Below are positions 34,642-46,858 of a stretch of DNA of 64,000 nt, in pieces. This DNA comes from Struthio camelus (lineage: Eukaryota; Chordata; Aves; Struthioniformes; Struthionidae): NCBI RefSeq assembly GCF_040807025.1, contig NC_090981.1, positions 36,745,817-36,809,816 on the forward strand, read 5' to 3'. Made by a program: the position numbers and the translations under genes. The notes beneath the pieces are model-generated. The model saw only the letters and a program-made list of their open reading frames with translations, made no database searches and had not been told where the DNA came from. How positions within the stretch are numbered: the first letter of the stretch is position 1; every line of letters begins with the position of its first letter.

Positions 34642-37600
34642 AGCAGCTATTTTGTGACATAGTTTAAGCTTTTTAAGTCTTGCTGTATAATATTAACAGA
34701 GAGATTTTTCTACATCCACATTTAGACTCTATAGAAATTTAGATAGGTATAAAACATTAAAAAAACTATGTAATTCAAAAGAGCTTGAGAACTTTACGTT
34801 TAAGATTAGGGATAGTACTCTGGTATATCAAAAGGTTGGAAATACAGTTTTGCCCCTTATTTCAAAAGCAAAATGGGCATAGAAGAACTCTAGTCAGCAA
34901 GCACCACTGGTGATACAAGTGAAAAATTGGGGAAAAAAAGAAAATTTATTAATTTTCTATTTTTAAAATGTGGGAATTGCTTAACTCTTCTGACCAGCTT
35001 GAAGGTAATTTTCTCAGGACTGATGGTCAATATTACATGTGGACAGGTGATTAAAAGCTGGTGTCTTCAGTCCTCCACCTTAATCTCACGGTCTCATTGA
35101 CTGCAGTGCAGTAGAGCTTGTCTGTTCACTGGGATCTGTCATCTTTAGGAAATCAGACCAGCTTATAGAGGCGATTCACAAAACCAACAGTGACAACAAA
35201 GTCTTATGTGCCTTACAAAAGAAGGATTAGGCAGTTCACATGTCATTTTGATTGGGCAGAGATAAAAGCTGATTGCTGCAGCATGGCAAGGCACACTTCA
35301 ATTTCTATTGATTATTTTATAAGACAACTATAACTCTGTTGCTTAGTCATTGTTAAATGCAATTTAAAGCAAGGAAAATTCAATTTGGACATTATTGGGT
35401 TTGTATGACTTGATAGTAAAAGGAAGAGCCACTTGTAGCATCGTTAGACAAATTTTCAGAAACATTTTATTCACCACTTTTGGAAAATAGATTTAAAATT
35501 TAGTAGATGATTATCCTGGGATTTTTAAGAACATCTATGCCTAGATGATATCCTGCAATACCAATTAAAAGTTCTCAAAAGTGCCTAGGACTGTACTAAA
35601 TTCACAGCACTTCCCCTATTAAGAGCATACATGCAGGAGCAAGTGCATAAAAGATGTCAATGTTTTGTGGTTTTATCCAAAAGTATAATACTGAAGAACA
35701 AGTAAGTCATCTTAGTTTAGAACTATTCTCTTATATTTAAAAATATAATATAATGTACAGCTATACTTTCTGTTGCATCTGTGAATGTAGTGCTCTGACT
35801 TGAAAATAGTTAGCAAATTAAATGTTGTCTTTTATTCATATCAATGAGAATACAGTGTTTTAGCTATTTGCATAATTTAGTTATGACACATACCCGTTAA
35901 GATTTAGGAATATTAAACTTCCATGATGATTACTTCTATGCTAATTTCTTACCTTTTTTTTTTTTAAAAAAAACAACTCTTTTTTTACCCAACTGATGCC
36001 TCCTAGTGTTTCACAAAATAAAACACTAATGAGTCACCCATAAATGTAAACATTGCTTTTTCATTGCCTTCATCTTATGTGATACATAAAATTAATATTT
36101 ATGTATTTAATTTTGTGTGTATAATAATACACACATAATCAGACAGGAAACTCCTGTAAATTGGGATGTTTCATCTTAATGGACACTACAAAGCACATTT
36201 CAATTTTCTTTGATTCTAGCTTTGTCCAGATGTATTTTGAAAAGTCTGTATCATGAGTATCGTACATTCTCCTTTTCTTTTTCCCTTTTGTTTCCCATGT
36301 TCACTAGACTAACTTTTCAACAACATATTATAGGTCTCAAATGGGAATTTAAGAAGTTTTGATAGGATAGTATTTCCAAAAGTTAGCTCTTGGAAATAGG
36401 CAATAAATGCAGCTGTAGAAGTGTTTGAAATAACCTGAAGTAGCTCACAGCCAAGTAAAATGAAAAAGAAAAAGACTACTTCGAGACACACTCGCTCACT
36501 ATAGTCCTTAAAGACTAGTTAAACTGTCACATTCTGTAATTTTTTCCTGGTTATTTTAATGCCATATAAGCAAGAAAATTGTATTAGGCAAGTTTTCAAG
36601 TGTGCAAAACATGTGTACCTTACAGTTTCGATGGTAAAGTGGATGTCCAGTACCTCTGAAAATGAATTCGTGTGCATGTTTTATTGAAACAGAGCTTGGA
36701 GTGGTAAAGACTGAAATACAGTGTCCTTTTTTAACAAGTTCAGTCCAGCCATAGAACTCATGAATACCTGAAAAAGCATTCAGTTGTATTAGATTTATGT
36801 CATGCAACATTAGATTATTTTATTTTTTTGAGGGGAGAGTGTAATTTTCAAAAAGTTGCCAGGCATCAGTGTGACAAAATGTAACTTACGGGCCGTGGCT
36901 GTGTATTTGAACTGTCAGGTACAGTCTTATCAGGATAAAGAAGCAGCCGAGGCTGAGACCACTTTTGCACGTTTTAATGTCACACATTTTTCTGTAAAGT
37001 AGGAGATCAATTTAATGATGACATCAGAAATATAACCTATTATTCTAAGACTTTCAAGAAAAGCAATGGATTTCCTAGATACTTATTCCACTAAGCAAGT
37101 TTCAAAGAGAAATGAAGCAATTTTGCAATCAAAAATCCTGACTTTACCAGATAGTATGAGTGATGAAAATTTGTGGCTTCTTCTCAATGAAGATATGGTA
37201 AATTTAGATGCCTTCCTTACATACAAAATATTTTTCTCTGCTGAATATAGTGAGTTAAATCTACACATGCAGATCTCGACTGTGAATTGATGTTTGATTT
37301 TAGAATAGGCAAAAAATGCAGCTTTTAGGATTGTGTTCTGCCATCACCCATATTTGTATCACATTTTTCCCCCATTAGTTTTAAATTGGAAAGAGAGAGT
37401 TTTGGTATCTGCCATTTATTTAAGCCACTAAACATTGGATAGTATTCTACCTTGTAAACTTGCTTGCATCTTGAAAGCATTTCAGAGTATGCAAATGGCA
37501 TTCATTGTTCAGCCATGAAAGCTAACATGCAAAAGCGATATAATTTTCTCATGACTTAGTTACATTGCTTATTCCCTTGAAAAGAGAAAGTGAATTCAAA

Positions 37601-37679
37601 AGAGAAATAGAGTGAAGCATAGAGAAGAATATTTAAGGCAGTTCAAGTATAAGATTAGTTAAACAAACCTTCACTAAGC
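34642..37679. other. AT-rich intron-like stretch
   Basis: A 74-codon plus-strand frame at 37066-37290 is acidic and leucine-rich, but it has no domain, no splice boundaries and no neighbours, so it is not called. T/A runs at 35948-35973. Confidence 0.5.
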
Positions 37680-37722
37680 TTTTTTTTTTCCTTTTTTTCT
37701 TTCTTTTTTTTTTTTTTTTTTA
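37680..37722. repeat. T-rich tract
   Basis: About 43 bases, nearly all T with a few C. On the minus strand this is an A-tail-like tract, but no retroposed body was recognised next to it. Confidence 0.9.
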
Positions 37723-38199
37723 GCAAAACACATTTAGGTTCCAGAAAAACATTCTAGGAAGTTCTAGAAGTATATCATCTGACTTATTTAGAAACAGGTC
37801 TGGAACAAATATTTGAGAACTATTTATTTGAATCTTGTCTGGAATAAAATCTTTTGCAAGATGGATTCAGTAATGCAGCCATCCAGGTCGCTAGCCTAGG
37901 TCCCTTTAGTAATTCCCCAGACAGGTGACCTGACAGTCACTTGCTTCAGCAGGGTAGATGTGCTTATCTCTGCCTTCTGCCACCTTCCCTGACATTAGAG
38001 GGCTTCCAGAGTTTGAGCACAGAGAGCTTCAGAGATCGCTGCCAACAGAGTAGGTCCTGATAAGTCAAAATCTGCCTTAAGTTAACCATAGGGCAGTCCA
38101 AAGATTAGGGATGGAATTGAACAGATGGCATAAAAATCCTTTGCTTCTCGTTCCCAGGTTATAAAGCGCTATTCATCTGAAACTTAGAATTCAGCCCAA
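37723..38199. other. GC-raised non-coding patch
   Basis: 37860-38160 is nearer 46% GC than its flanks, with no open frame or recognised family. An unidentified old repeat is likely. Confidence 0.4.
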
Positions 38200-38720
38200 C
38201 AGGTCTTTTCTGACTCTGATTTCTTCAACTGTGTAATTGATTAAGTAAAATTTATCATGAAAATTATTATTAACCACATGCATATGTTCCTGTAAGGAAC
38301 TCATGTAAGAGATTACTGTCTTTTATTTCTCATGCAGTAATCACAAGATGTACGGTTAAGCAAACCCAATTAGAAATAACATAATTTATGTTTGCTTTTA
38401 TAGATACAGGATGCATGTCATTTGTGGAACCCATGCTCAGTTAAATTTCAGTATTTACTTTTAAGCAGTCAATCAATAGCCGTGAGCAAAATATGTACAA
38501 AGGACAGGGAGCGAGGATTGTGAAATTGTTTATAAAACACAGCTGCAAAGGTAAACATAATGCAGAACAGTGTCCATGTGAAATGTTACTTTTAGTAATA
38601 TAAATAAAAAGTAACATAGTAGCATGTGCTATTTATTTAATATCTAATAAATTCTTCTTCCTGTGACAAAGGCATTATGGTATGTCATTCTATTGGAAAT
38701 AACGGCGCATTATTTTAATC
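38200..38720. promoter_or_regulatory. Possible conserved non-coding element
   Basis: An AT-rich block with many homeodomain- and forkhead-like words: TAATTGATTAA (38234-38244), CAATTAG (38367-38373), GTAAACAT (38551-38558), TTATTATTAACC. It has no repeats, no long homopolymers and no open frame. This texture is typical of developmental enhancers in introns of regulatory genes. Function is inferred only. Confidence 0.25.
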
Positions 38721-41700
38721 CAAATAACTCTTAGTTGTTGAATGATCAGCATAGAAATGTTCCAGAATGTATCCACAGAGGACACTGTTCATTTAAAAAT
38801 TCCATATGAAATTCCTAGTGGAGATTATTTTAAATCATTTCATTAGAGCTCGGTATAAAAGCTATCGCTAAGGATGGTGGGTCTCAAGGAAACCACAGGA
38901 AACTGAGATTCTGTAACCCTCCTACAGCACTGGCCATGCGACCCTTTTATCCTGGCAGCTTGGCCTTGGGCATGAGCTGCCAGGAGCTCCCCTCTGGTTG
39001 CAGAAAAGTTAGTACAGTTTGAGGATACTTTGAGAAACTAGCAGGAGACTGTATGTTCTGTTCACTCATTCTCAGGCCTGCTTTCTCTCTATCCATCTGT
39101 GTCTTGAACGTAGCTCCTGTCTATACTGAATATGAGGAGCAGGAGAATGAGTGTGGAGGAGGAAGGCTCTTAGGAAGATGAGGACGGATGTCACTCTGCA
39201 GTGTTTGGAAAGATGGTATCCAAAAGGAGGAGAGTGGATACTGTAGTCAAACTTGAAACCTTAATCTTGCAGACTTTCTTCAAACATTTTCCCTATTGAA
39301 ATGTATAGAATTTGGCTTGCTATGAATAATCCTTAATTGTAGCAGACATAGGGCAACAGTTTTAACAACATAATAACAATGATTGTTTAAATATGTTTTA
39401 TGCATATGAGGAACTGATCTTTGAAGTAGTACTTGATGAGATCCTGTTTTGCCCACAGACCGCTGGAAAAGCAGTGTTTTTCTTTTATCTTGTTTATGTG
39501 TATAAGATGTGGATGAAGGACTGATATAACAGCAGAATGAGAAAAAAGTCAGCTTATTACCCCGCTGCAATATATGAAATAAGTGTGAAACTGCACACTT
39601 ACCCAAACTTCCACACGACACATATTTTATATGTCAGAATACTGAGCCAGAGAATGCATCCTTGCAGTGGCACACAAAAAGTATAGCTTTATCCAAAATA
39701 CACTTGCATAAATTTTAGAGATCAGAAATATGACCCTAAATGTTTAGTAAGAGCCTGCAGACTGACAGACTCATTTGAAACTAAGCAGAATGAAATAGAA
39801 TTTCATTAAAGTTCTTAAGAGTAAACATTAAAAAAATGTAACCCAGTACAGCTGAATTACTAGTGCTTTTATTTACATGTGACGTTGTCAGCAATTGGAA
39901 ATAATTTAAAATTGTATTTTAAAAATGTGTATTAATTAGAAAACAATATTCCCGGTTTTTCTTAAAAGGAAGCATGATTGGCAAGCTACCTACTTAAAGC
40001 AGAACTGCCTGTGATTTTATATACAGGGATGGAGAATGCCTGCCTTTATCTTTGGTAGACAGAAATCTGCGTATTCTCACTGGGATAACAGAATAGACTT
40101 ATTTCAGCTACGTATCTGGTGTTTCGGTTTTATTGTTGAAGCTGCAATTAAAAAAAAGTATGTACAGGACAGAAACAGAAGAATATTCCTCTACATTTTT
40201 TACAACATTCTTGCTATACAAGTTGAAAATTGGGGTAATATTTTTGTGTTTTTTTCCAAAATTTGGCATTGACAAGGCAAAATGAGGGTCTATGTTCAGT
40301 ACAAGCTTCGGTGCTTAAATCCCCATCCAAAACAATTATGGTTATTTCATAACACTTTTAGTAGTTATTTGTCATGAGTTTAGTATTACGTTCTTTGATG
40401 ATCCGCGGAGCGGTCCATCTTGAACGCATGGCTTACAAGTGTTATCTTTTCTGGGAAGTTCATATCTTAAATGTATTCAGGAATAAGATACAGTGGCAAT
40501 AGTTGTAATGTGAATCCTTTTGACAGGTGCAGAGAGGGTAACAGAAGAAATGTTATTTTTGCATGGAGTTTTATTGCTGTTAGGATTTTTTTCCTACTTC
40601 TTCTAATCCTGTAGAAAAATACTTCAGCGAGTGCACCTGGATTTCTCAATGGAAGCAGAGTGTGTTCATTGTTTAACGTTTTGTTTCTATCACTTAATAA
40701 CAATATGAAGCAATACATGATTCAGCAAAGAGGCATGACACAAAATAAAGATATTCTGGTCTGTCTTGAAGAGCAGCACTTGTCATGTGTCTGGACAAGG
40801 GGTGATTTTCTGGTGCTGCCTTCTGCTGCAAGTCGCTAGATGTCATCTGTAAAGCAGTAGCGCTATGTTCTGCCACATTTTTCCATATAAGATTAAAGAG
40901 AAACCTGTCGTGAGACCATCAGTTCTTTGACTGCCTTGAACAGGACATGGTATAGTAGTTGTCCAGATTTTTGATAAAAAGTAATTTTGAGGATGATCAG
41001 GAAGAAAGTATTTGTTCTTTCCTTTCGCTCTACTGTTTTCCAGATGTGATTGGAAAGAGGAAGCTGTTCCACTAATGCATCAGAAGATTGCTCTATAATT
41101 TAAACATCATCCTAAAAATAGGGCTTCCATGCTTGATAGATATTAGTTCAAAATACAGTGTAGATATTTCAGAGAGATCTCTTTAAAATCACAAAGAAAA
41201 CTGTAGCAATATAGTTTTGTGAAGATTCCTCTGCTGATACTTGCAGCAGCATTCTATTTTCATGTGTTGATCTAAATGCTAATCTTAAATGCAGAATGAT
41301 TAAACAAAAATCCACTACCATGCTTGCACACAGAGTACTCTTTAAATATACAGTGATCTCAACTAGATATTGGATTAAAATATGGCTTTTTTATTGAAAA
41401 AGTGAACATTCTGTAAATTCAGTTCTGAAAATGTGCTCCAAATTTTAAACAACATTCTTGAGTGTGATATCCAGTGCCACATGCAGCCCATCAGTGATGA
41501 TTTCCGGAAAGATTAGGAAGAGGAATCCTTTAATATGAGTTACAAAACTTCACAATAAAAGGCGGATTTTAAAAATATACTGTATATCTTGAATGTATGA
41601 ATTCACTAATTTTCATCCCTGAAAAGGTTCATCTGCTGTATTGGAGGCAATAGAAACAAGGTGAAAAATTATGCAAATAAAGTGCAGAAGCTGCACAATA

Positions 41701-44479
41701 GTCCAACGCATAGGATGTAAGACAGTGACTCAAAACCTTTAAATTTAATTTTAAATTCGGCTACAAACTTATTTTGAGCAAGTCCGTTATGCAATGAGCC
41801 TCAATTCTCCACGGGCAAAACAAAGATTAAAACTGGCAACTTCACTGAGATGCTGTAAAAGCTAAAGTATATTCAGGGTGCCAGGATGTACCTATATAGA
41901 TTAGAGCGGACTTAGGGCTAGATGAAAAAAATGAACTTAGGTGTTACTTTGCTACGGTGTCCTCTTGACTACCGGAATCCATGTCTCCAGATTAAGTGTA
42001 TAAATTCTTAATAACCCCTGGTTTAACTTTTACAGCACAAATCCAGGATTTGAGAAACCTGATTTGAAATCCTTCCTACCCTCAATTTGGAGCAGTTCAT
42101 AGAAAATACAATTCTCTCTTTCTGGAAAATGGCTTAATCTCTTGGCTATAGCATATCCTGGGTGAAAGCTACTCTTCCTTTCTCATTTTGAGGCCATCCC
42201 ATTTTTCATAAATAATTAAGTATTCATCAGATGAAGGGCTGTTATTGAATCATGTTCCACTAGAATGCCATAGCTCCTTAGCTGTCGAGTTGGTCTCTTG
42301 TGTTCCTTTCTCTCTCACACTGAAAAAATACAAGTCCTTCTGTTTCTAGTCTGTAATATAGCTTAAAACTAGTTTAAGCAGCTAATTTCCATGCAATAAT
42401 TCCTATTACATTGTCTTCAAAGTCTGATTTTTCTCTGTAAACCACAATGCGTAAGGAAGAAAGTACCTTTTGTTTTATCTTTACATTTAGGCATGTACTC
42501 ATCTAAATATGTGAAACTACTTCTTTTATAAATACTTCAGTGTCAGCCTTTAGTAGTTTTTAGTGGCCTTGTTCTTTCATTTGAGTTGTTTCCTGAACTG
42601 AGACATACCATGCCTGGCAGAGCTGTGAAATCTAGGGATAGGAGTTAAGAACATGAAGAAGCGCTTAGGTATGAGCACAGTGAGCATGCTGTAAATGGCT
42701 AATGGATTGATTATAGGTTATTTGAGACAGAAGCATGTCTTCAAGGTGAAATAAATTGCTCAGGGTATCTAAGAATGTTAAATAAACCTTTATGAGAACA
42801 AATAGTTTTAAAATACCCGTTACATGGCTGCTCTCAGTCATCTGCAGTAGAGCTTGGGTGGTCCTTTAGGAAAGACCTTGTGGCCTAGCATGCATGCCTC
42901 TTTGGCCAGTTTGTTGGACAGTTAATTTACGGGTGTGATTCCAAACCTGACTTCCTGACTGCATTATTTTACTTGAATAAGCGAAGAAGAATAACAACTC
43001 TGGTTAAAAAGTTGCGTAGATACTCATTCTTGCCTGGTATTTATCCAGGAGCTACATGATTTTGAAAGAGCTTATTGATAGTAAAATTGTGCTGCTTTTC
43101 CCTTTTCTTTCCACTACAAAAGTGAGATTCTGATTTCACAAATACAAGGAGAGCTTACATACACAGATGTTAATGTGTTTATTTAACAGTATTACAGATG
43201 TAATTGAATACATGAAACTATATTCTTTGCTCATGTATTCTGACTTGATATGCTTTTTATACAGAATTATCATTCATTCTATTAATTAACATCCTCCTTT
43301 TTTTCTCAGTTCCACTCTGACTCCATTTCCAAACTCATTAGAAATGAAAGTACCACTTGAATAGAACTTTTGAAAAGAAGATCTCCGTATCTTCTCCTCC
43401 AGACCACGCTTATGGTACTGAGAAGAATATGTAGCAGTCTACCACTTCTTTGATCAAGAGCATTATAAGCAGACTTAGGCAGTTCTTAAATTTCCCATTT
43501 GGGGATTGTAGTCTTGTACATGTGTGGTTGCCAGTCACACATCCTGAAAGGAGCTGGAACCTCAAGGTGCTGTTCTAGACCTTCTCAGGCTAGGGCAGTA
43601 TAGGCTTCTCTTGGCTGGATGGTAATTGTTCTATGTAATGATATACATGAGTGTTATAAATATCAAATCATTCCATAATGTGATTCTGAAATAGCATGAG
43701 AATATTAGGCAATCACTGCATATGGAATATATAACAGGCTGAAACTGTTGGCCTCATGAGGTTTCCAGATGCTCTAAATAGATGACTTTTGCTGTTCAGA
43801 CCATTAGGTGCTACACTAACCTTTGTTCAGCTGGCAGGCATATCTTATTGCTGGTATGTAAGGCACAACTGGGTATCAGTGTAAAATTCAGAAGAACGTA
43901 TATGTCCTTGTAATTAGAATACTGTTTTCTTAAAACAAAACAAAACAAAACAAATAAAAACATTTCCATGTCTATTTACTCTGTCTTCAAGGGATTAACC
44001 AAAGGGAAATGATGTGACTTTCCCCTAACACCTAGAATAAAAGATTTATTTTGGAAACTCAGCAGAATTCCTAAATTCATTCCTGAGTATAAGTGCACAG
44101 TTCTGCTGCCATGATGAGTCGGTATCTGGGATTGTTTTAACCATTAGTGCAGAAGAGATTCTGCTTTTATATGAGCTTACACAGTTGTTATTTGCAGTGG
44201 AAGTTCTATGCTGAAGACTGTAACTCATTGATCCATTTTAGAGCCATTTTGGGCTCTCAATCCATATATTCAACAGTAAAACCTGAAAGCCTGCAAGTAG
44301 GAATAGCAAAGCTGACTCAGTCACTATTTGTGCTAATTTAACTTGTCAGGCTCACTAGTTCGGTAATGCTAGACTACTAGCAGGGTATTTGTTTAATGTC
44401 AGTTTTAACTATAACAACATTTTTGACTGAAAGCATAACTAAGCACAGGAAGGATATTCTAGCGTTTAGGATGGCAGCC
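38721..44479. other. AT-rich intron-like stretch
   Basis: Contains a perfect octamer ATGCAAAT at 41671-41678 followed by the hairpin GTGCAGAAGCTGCAC at 41682-41696 (6-base arms, 3-base loop), an (AAAAC)n run near 43936-43955, and a small CpG pocket at 40401-40432. No exon recognised. Confidence 0.5.
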
Positions 44480-44600
44480 TGGATTTGGGCAGTGTGGATT
44501 TAACTCCTTCTTCCAGAACATATTTTATATGACTATGAGGAGTTCACTTTGTGGGTGCATCAATTCCCTGACTGTTAAATGAGGGTGATATTTCCCTGAG
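44480..44600 (+). repeat. MIR-type SINE fragment
   Basis: The order TGACTATGAGGAGTTCACTT, then CATCAATTCCCTGACTGTTA and AATGAGGGTGATA follows the MIR core 'TGACCTTGGGCAAGTCACTT...CTCAGTTTCCCCATCTGTAAAATGGGGATAATGATA'. The match extends about 110 bases in the plus direction. Confidence 0.7.
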
Positions 44601-45220
44601 GCAAATTCCAGGGCACCAAGACACTGTGGGTATGGTGGCCATATGGGCACTAGAGGAAGTAAACAAGACAAGGTACGGTATAGATATGTAGTTTCTTCTG
44701 GAAAGTTATAAAGCATACAGTCTGCAACAGACTCTTAGATAACTTCACTTTTGTTAGAGAGCTTATTTTAATTAAAGTTTAGAACTTTCTGCTTCTTTCT
44801 GTCCATTTTTCTTCTTCTTTAGTTGTTGTGCCAAGGTATCCATGTGTGTTTCTTCCACTGTCATCTGGCTCCTTCCCAGCAGATGCACACAATCTGTTTT
44901 GCTGTCACTGACAGGGCTCAGTTTATGGAAAGAATGTGACAGAACATGCTGCTGTAGTCACTTATACAGGGTTCTCTTTTCTAAAAAGTAACTGAGAATA
45001 AATGCATTCTTTTCATTTTTTACATATTGTGCAGTCATAGCGCTTTAACCAGGCTACTCTGCATCATGTTAAACAGGGTATTTGTTTAAGTTCTTAGCTG
45101 TTATAAATTCCTACTTTATGAATTAGAGATTGCCGGTAACGTATGTAGGAAATCATCACACTACAGTCAGTAAACCTCTCTGTTTCAAGTGGTGGCAGTT
45201 ACTCCCAGCCATTCATTTAT
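44601..45220. other. Non-coding stretch
   Basis: No supported feature. Confidence 0.5.
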
Positions 45221-45243
45221 AACATTATAAATGTTATAATGTT
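45221..45243. repeat. Perfect inverted repeat (10-base arms, 3-base loop)
   Basis: AACATTATAA, loop ATG, TTATAATGTT. All AT-rich arms, so cruciform potential rather than a stable RNA hairpin. Confidence 0.95.
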
Positions 45244-45532
45244 CCCAACATTTATTTAGAAAATATTGTACTACTTCTTTTAAATTTTACATTCCAATTT
45301 ATAAATATTGCTGATGACCTAAAAATCTGGAATCCTAAGCACATGAAGTGTACAAAAGGATATTGTACAAGAGGGTGTTATCCTCCAAGAAAAAGGTACT
45401 TGTCCAGTAAGAGGTTAAGTAGATTAAAATAGCAGTATGAAATATGACCATTTTAGACTTTGTTGCCTAAAGAAAAAATCTTTAAAAACTATCATTGTTG
45501 CCACTTATTGTCACATTGTGGTAACAGCTACA

Positions 45533-45650
45533 GGTCCTAACAGAGATCAGGGCCTGTAGTTTAGGGTGCTGTGCAAATACGCATTAATGGACAGCTTCTG
45601 CCTTAGAGAATTAACAGTATAAACAAAGTAAACAAAGAAGATGGAAGAAA
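45533..45650 (+). repeat. Amniote SINE fragment
   Basis: Segments GAGATCAGGGCC, GTGCTGTGCAAATAC, GGACAGCTTCTGCCTTAGAG and TTAACAGTATAAAC match in order a SINE recalled from turtle, crocodilian and bird DNA ('GAGGTCAGGGCCCCATTGTG...GCGCTGTACAAACAC...AGACAGTCCCTGCCCCAAAG...CTTACAATCTAAAT'). A/G-rich sequence follows, as in the consensus. The family name is uncertain. Confidence 0.75.
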
Positions 45651-46489
45651 AAGAAATACAGATAGTGTTGCTATTAAGAGTGTCCTGCAATTGTTCTCAG
45701 TGTTCAGTAGCAAGAGTTAGTGTGTTAGTTAAACTTCATGGAAGGTGTCTAACCAGCGAAATAGTGTTTATGGTGTGAGCATCCCATTATGTCTTTGCCA
45801 CTGGAAAATAAATCAACAGCTCAAATTTGGTAAACATAACTTTGAGTTAGTGCTTTGCTGCTTTCTACCTCTATCGCTATGAGAACATGGATGATAGTAG
45901 TAAATTCCACACTGGGCTGCTAAGGTTACAGCCCCAGCTGTCAAAAAAACTGTTAGCATTAAATATGTATGGTCACACTAGATGTTTATTAAAGAAAATA
46001 ATTTGTTTTACAAGGTGATGTTGTCTGTAATCCTATTATTTTCATCCTTAATGATCTAACTTCCATCTTTGAACTACACTTTGTTCAGAGGGATTGATGT
46101 CTGTAGATTTCTTTTTTTTTTCTTGATAGCTAAAAAATTAGTTCTTCAACAGTGGAAATCTCCATTAATTCCCAAAATCAAAGACTGATTTAATGAGCTT
46201 AGTGACTTGGCTGCATTTGAAGTAGCTGCATATATATATTAACATTAATTAAATATATTTAAAGACATTTTATCTCTAATTTTAGAAGGTATTTTTATAC
46301 ACTATTTCTTGTTGGGGAGTGCCCTTATATACTTTTGTATACTAAAAACATAGAATTCTGGGCATCACGTTTGAGATTTTGTGTTCTTGATGGGGTATAT
46401 ATGTTGAAAAGGCTATCCAGAAATATACAGTGGTGGGCTGACTGCCATATTGGTTAGGCTTGTGGTTTTTCTTAAAATTATTTCCTATG
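45651..46489. other. AT-rich intron-like stretch
   Basis: No supported feature. Confidence 0.5.
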
Positions 46490-46595
46490 ATCATGCATAT
46501 ATATTTATACATATGTACATGTACATATATAGATGCATGCTTTATATATAATATAAGTATGTATGAGTATATATGTGTGTATGTATATATAGTTT
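46490..46595. repeat. (TA)n/(TATG)n microsatellite
   Basis: Impure alternating pyrimidine-purine sequence of TA, CA and TG steps, including ATACATATGTACATGTACAT. Open frames on both strands here (Y, I, H, M rich) are repeat artefacts. Confidence 0.9.
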
Positions 46596-46844
46596 TCAAA
46601 CTGTGCTTGCATGCCTCTGGGTATGCCTTTGACTGTAAATAAAACTGTTAGAATGTCTTTCCAGTTAGACCTCATAAAAATAATCAGTCCATAAACACGT
46701 GGTGCTCTTTATTCACATGTATCCAGTTACTTTATAAAATGAAAGTCTTTCTTCTGTTGTTCTAGACTTGTGGTCCTTCTATATTGTGGCCTAGAAATAT
46801 AATTCAAGATTTTTAGTGTTTCTGTTGTATGTACTTTAATATTT

Positions 46845-46858
46845 GGGGGGGGGGGGGG
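46845..46858. repeat. G14 homopolymer
   Basis: Fourteen G followed by TGTATGGG. Second longest G-run in the window. Confidence 0.95.

Noticed and set aside
37066..37290. Acidic 74-codon plus-strand frame
   Set aside because: Reads somewhat like protein but has no splice sites, no domain and no neighbouring exons.
37680..37722. T-rich tract as the tail of a minus-strand retroposed gene copy
   Set aside because: No processed-gene or SINE/LINE body and no target-site duplication could be recognised beside it.
46342..46642. Y/I/H/M-rich frames on both strands
   Set aside because: They are translations of the TA/TATG microsatellite.
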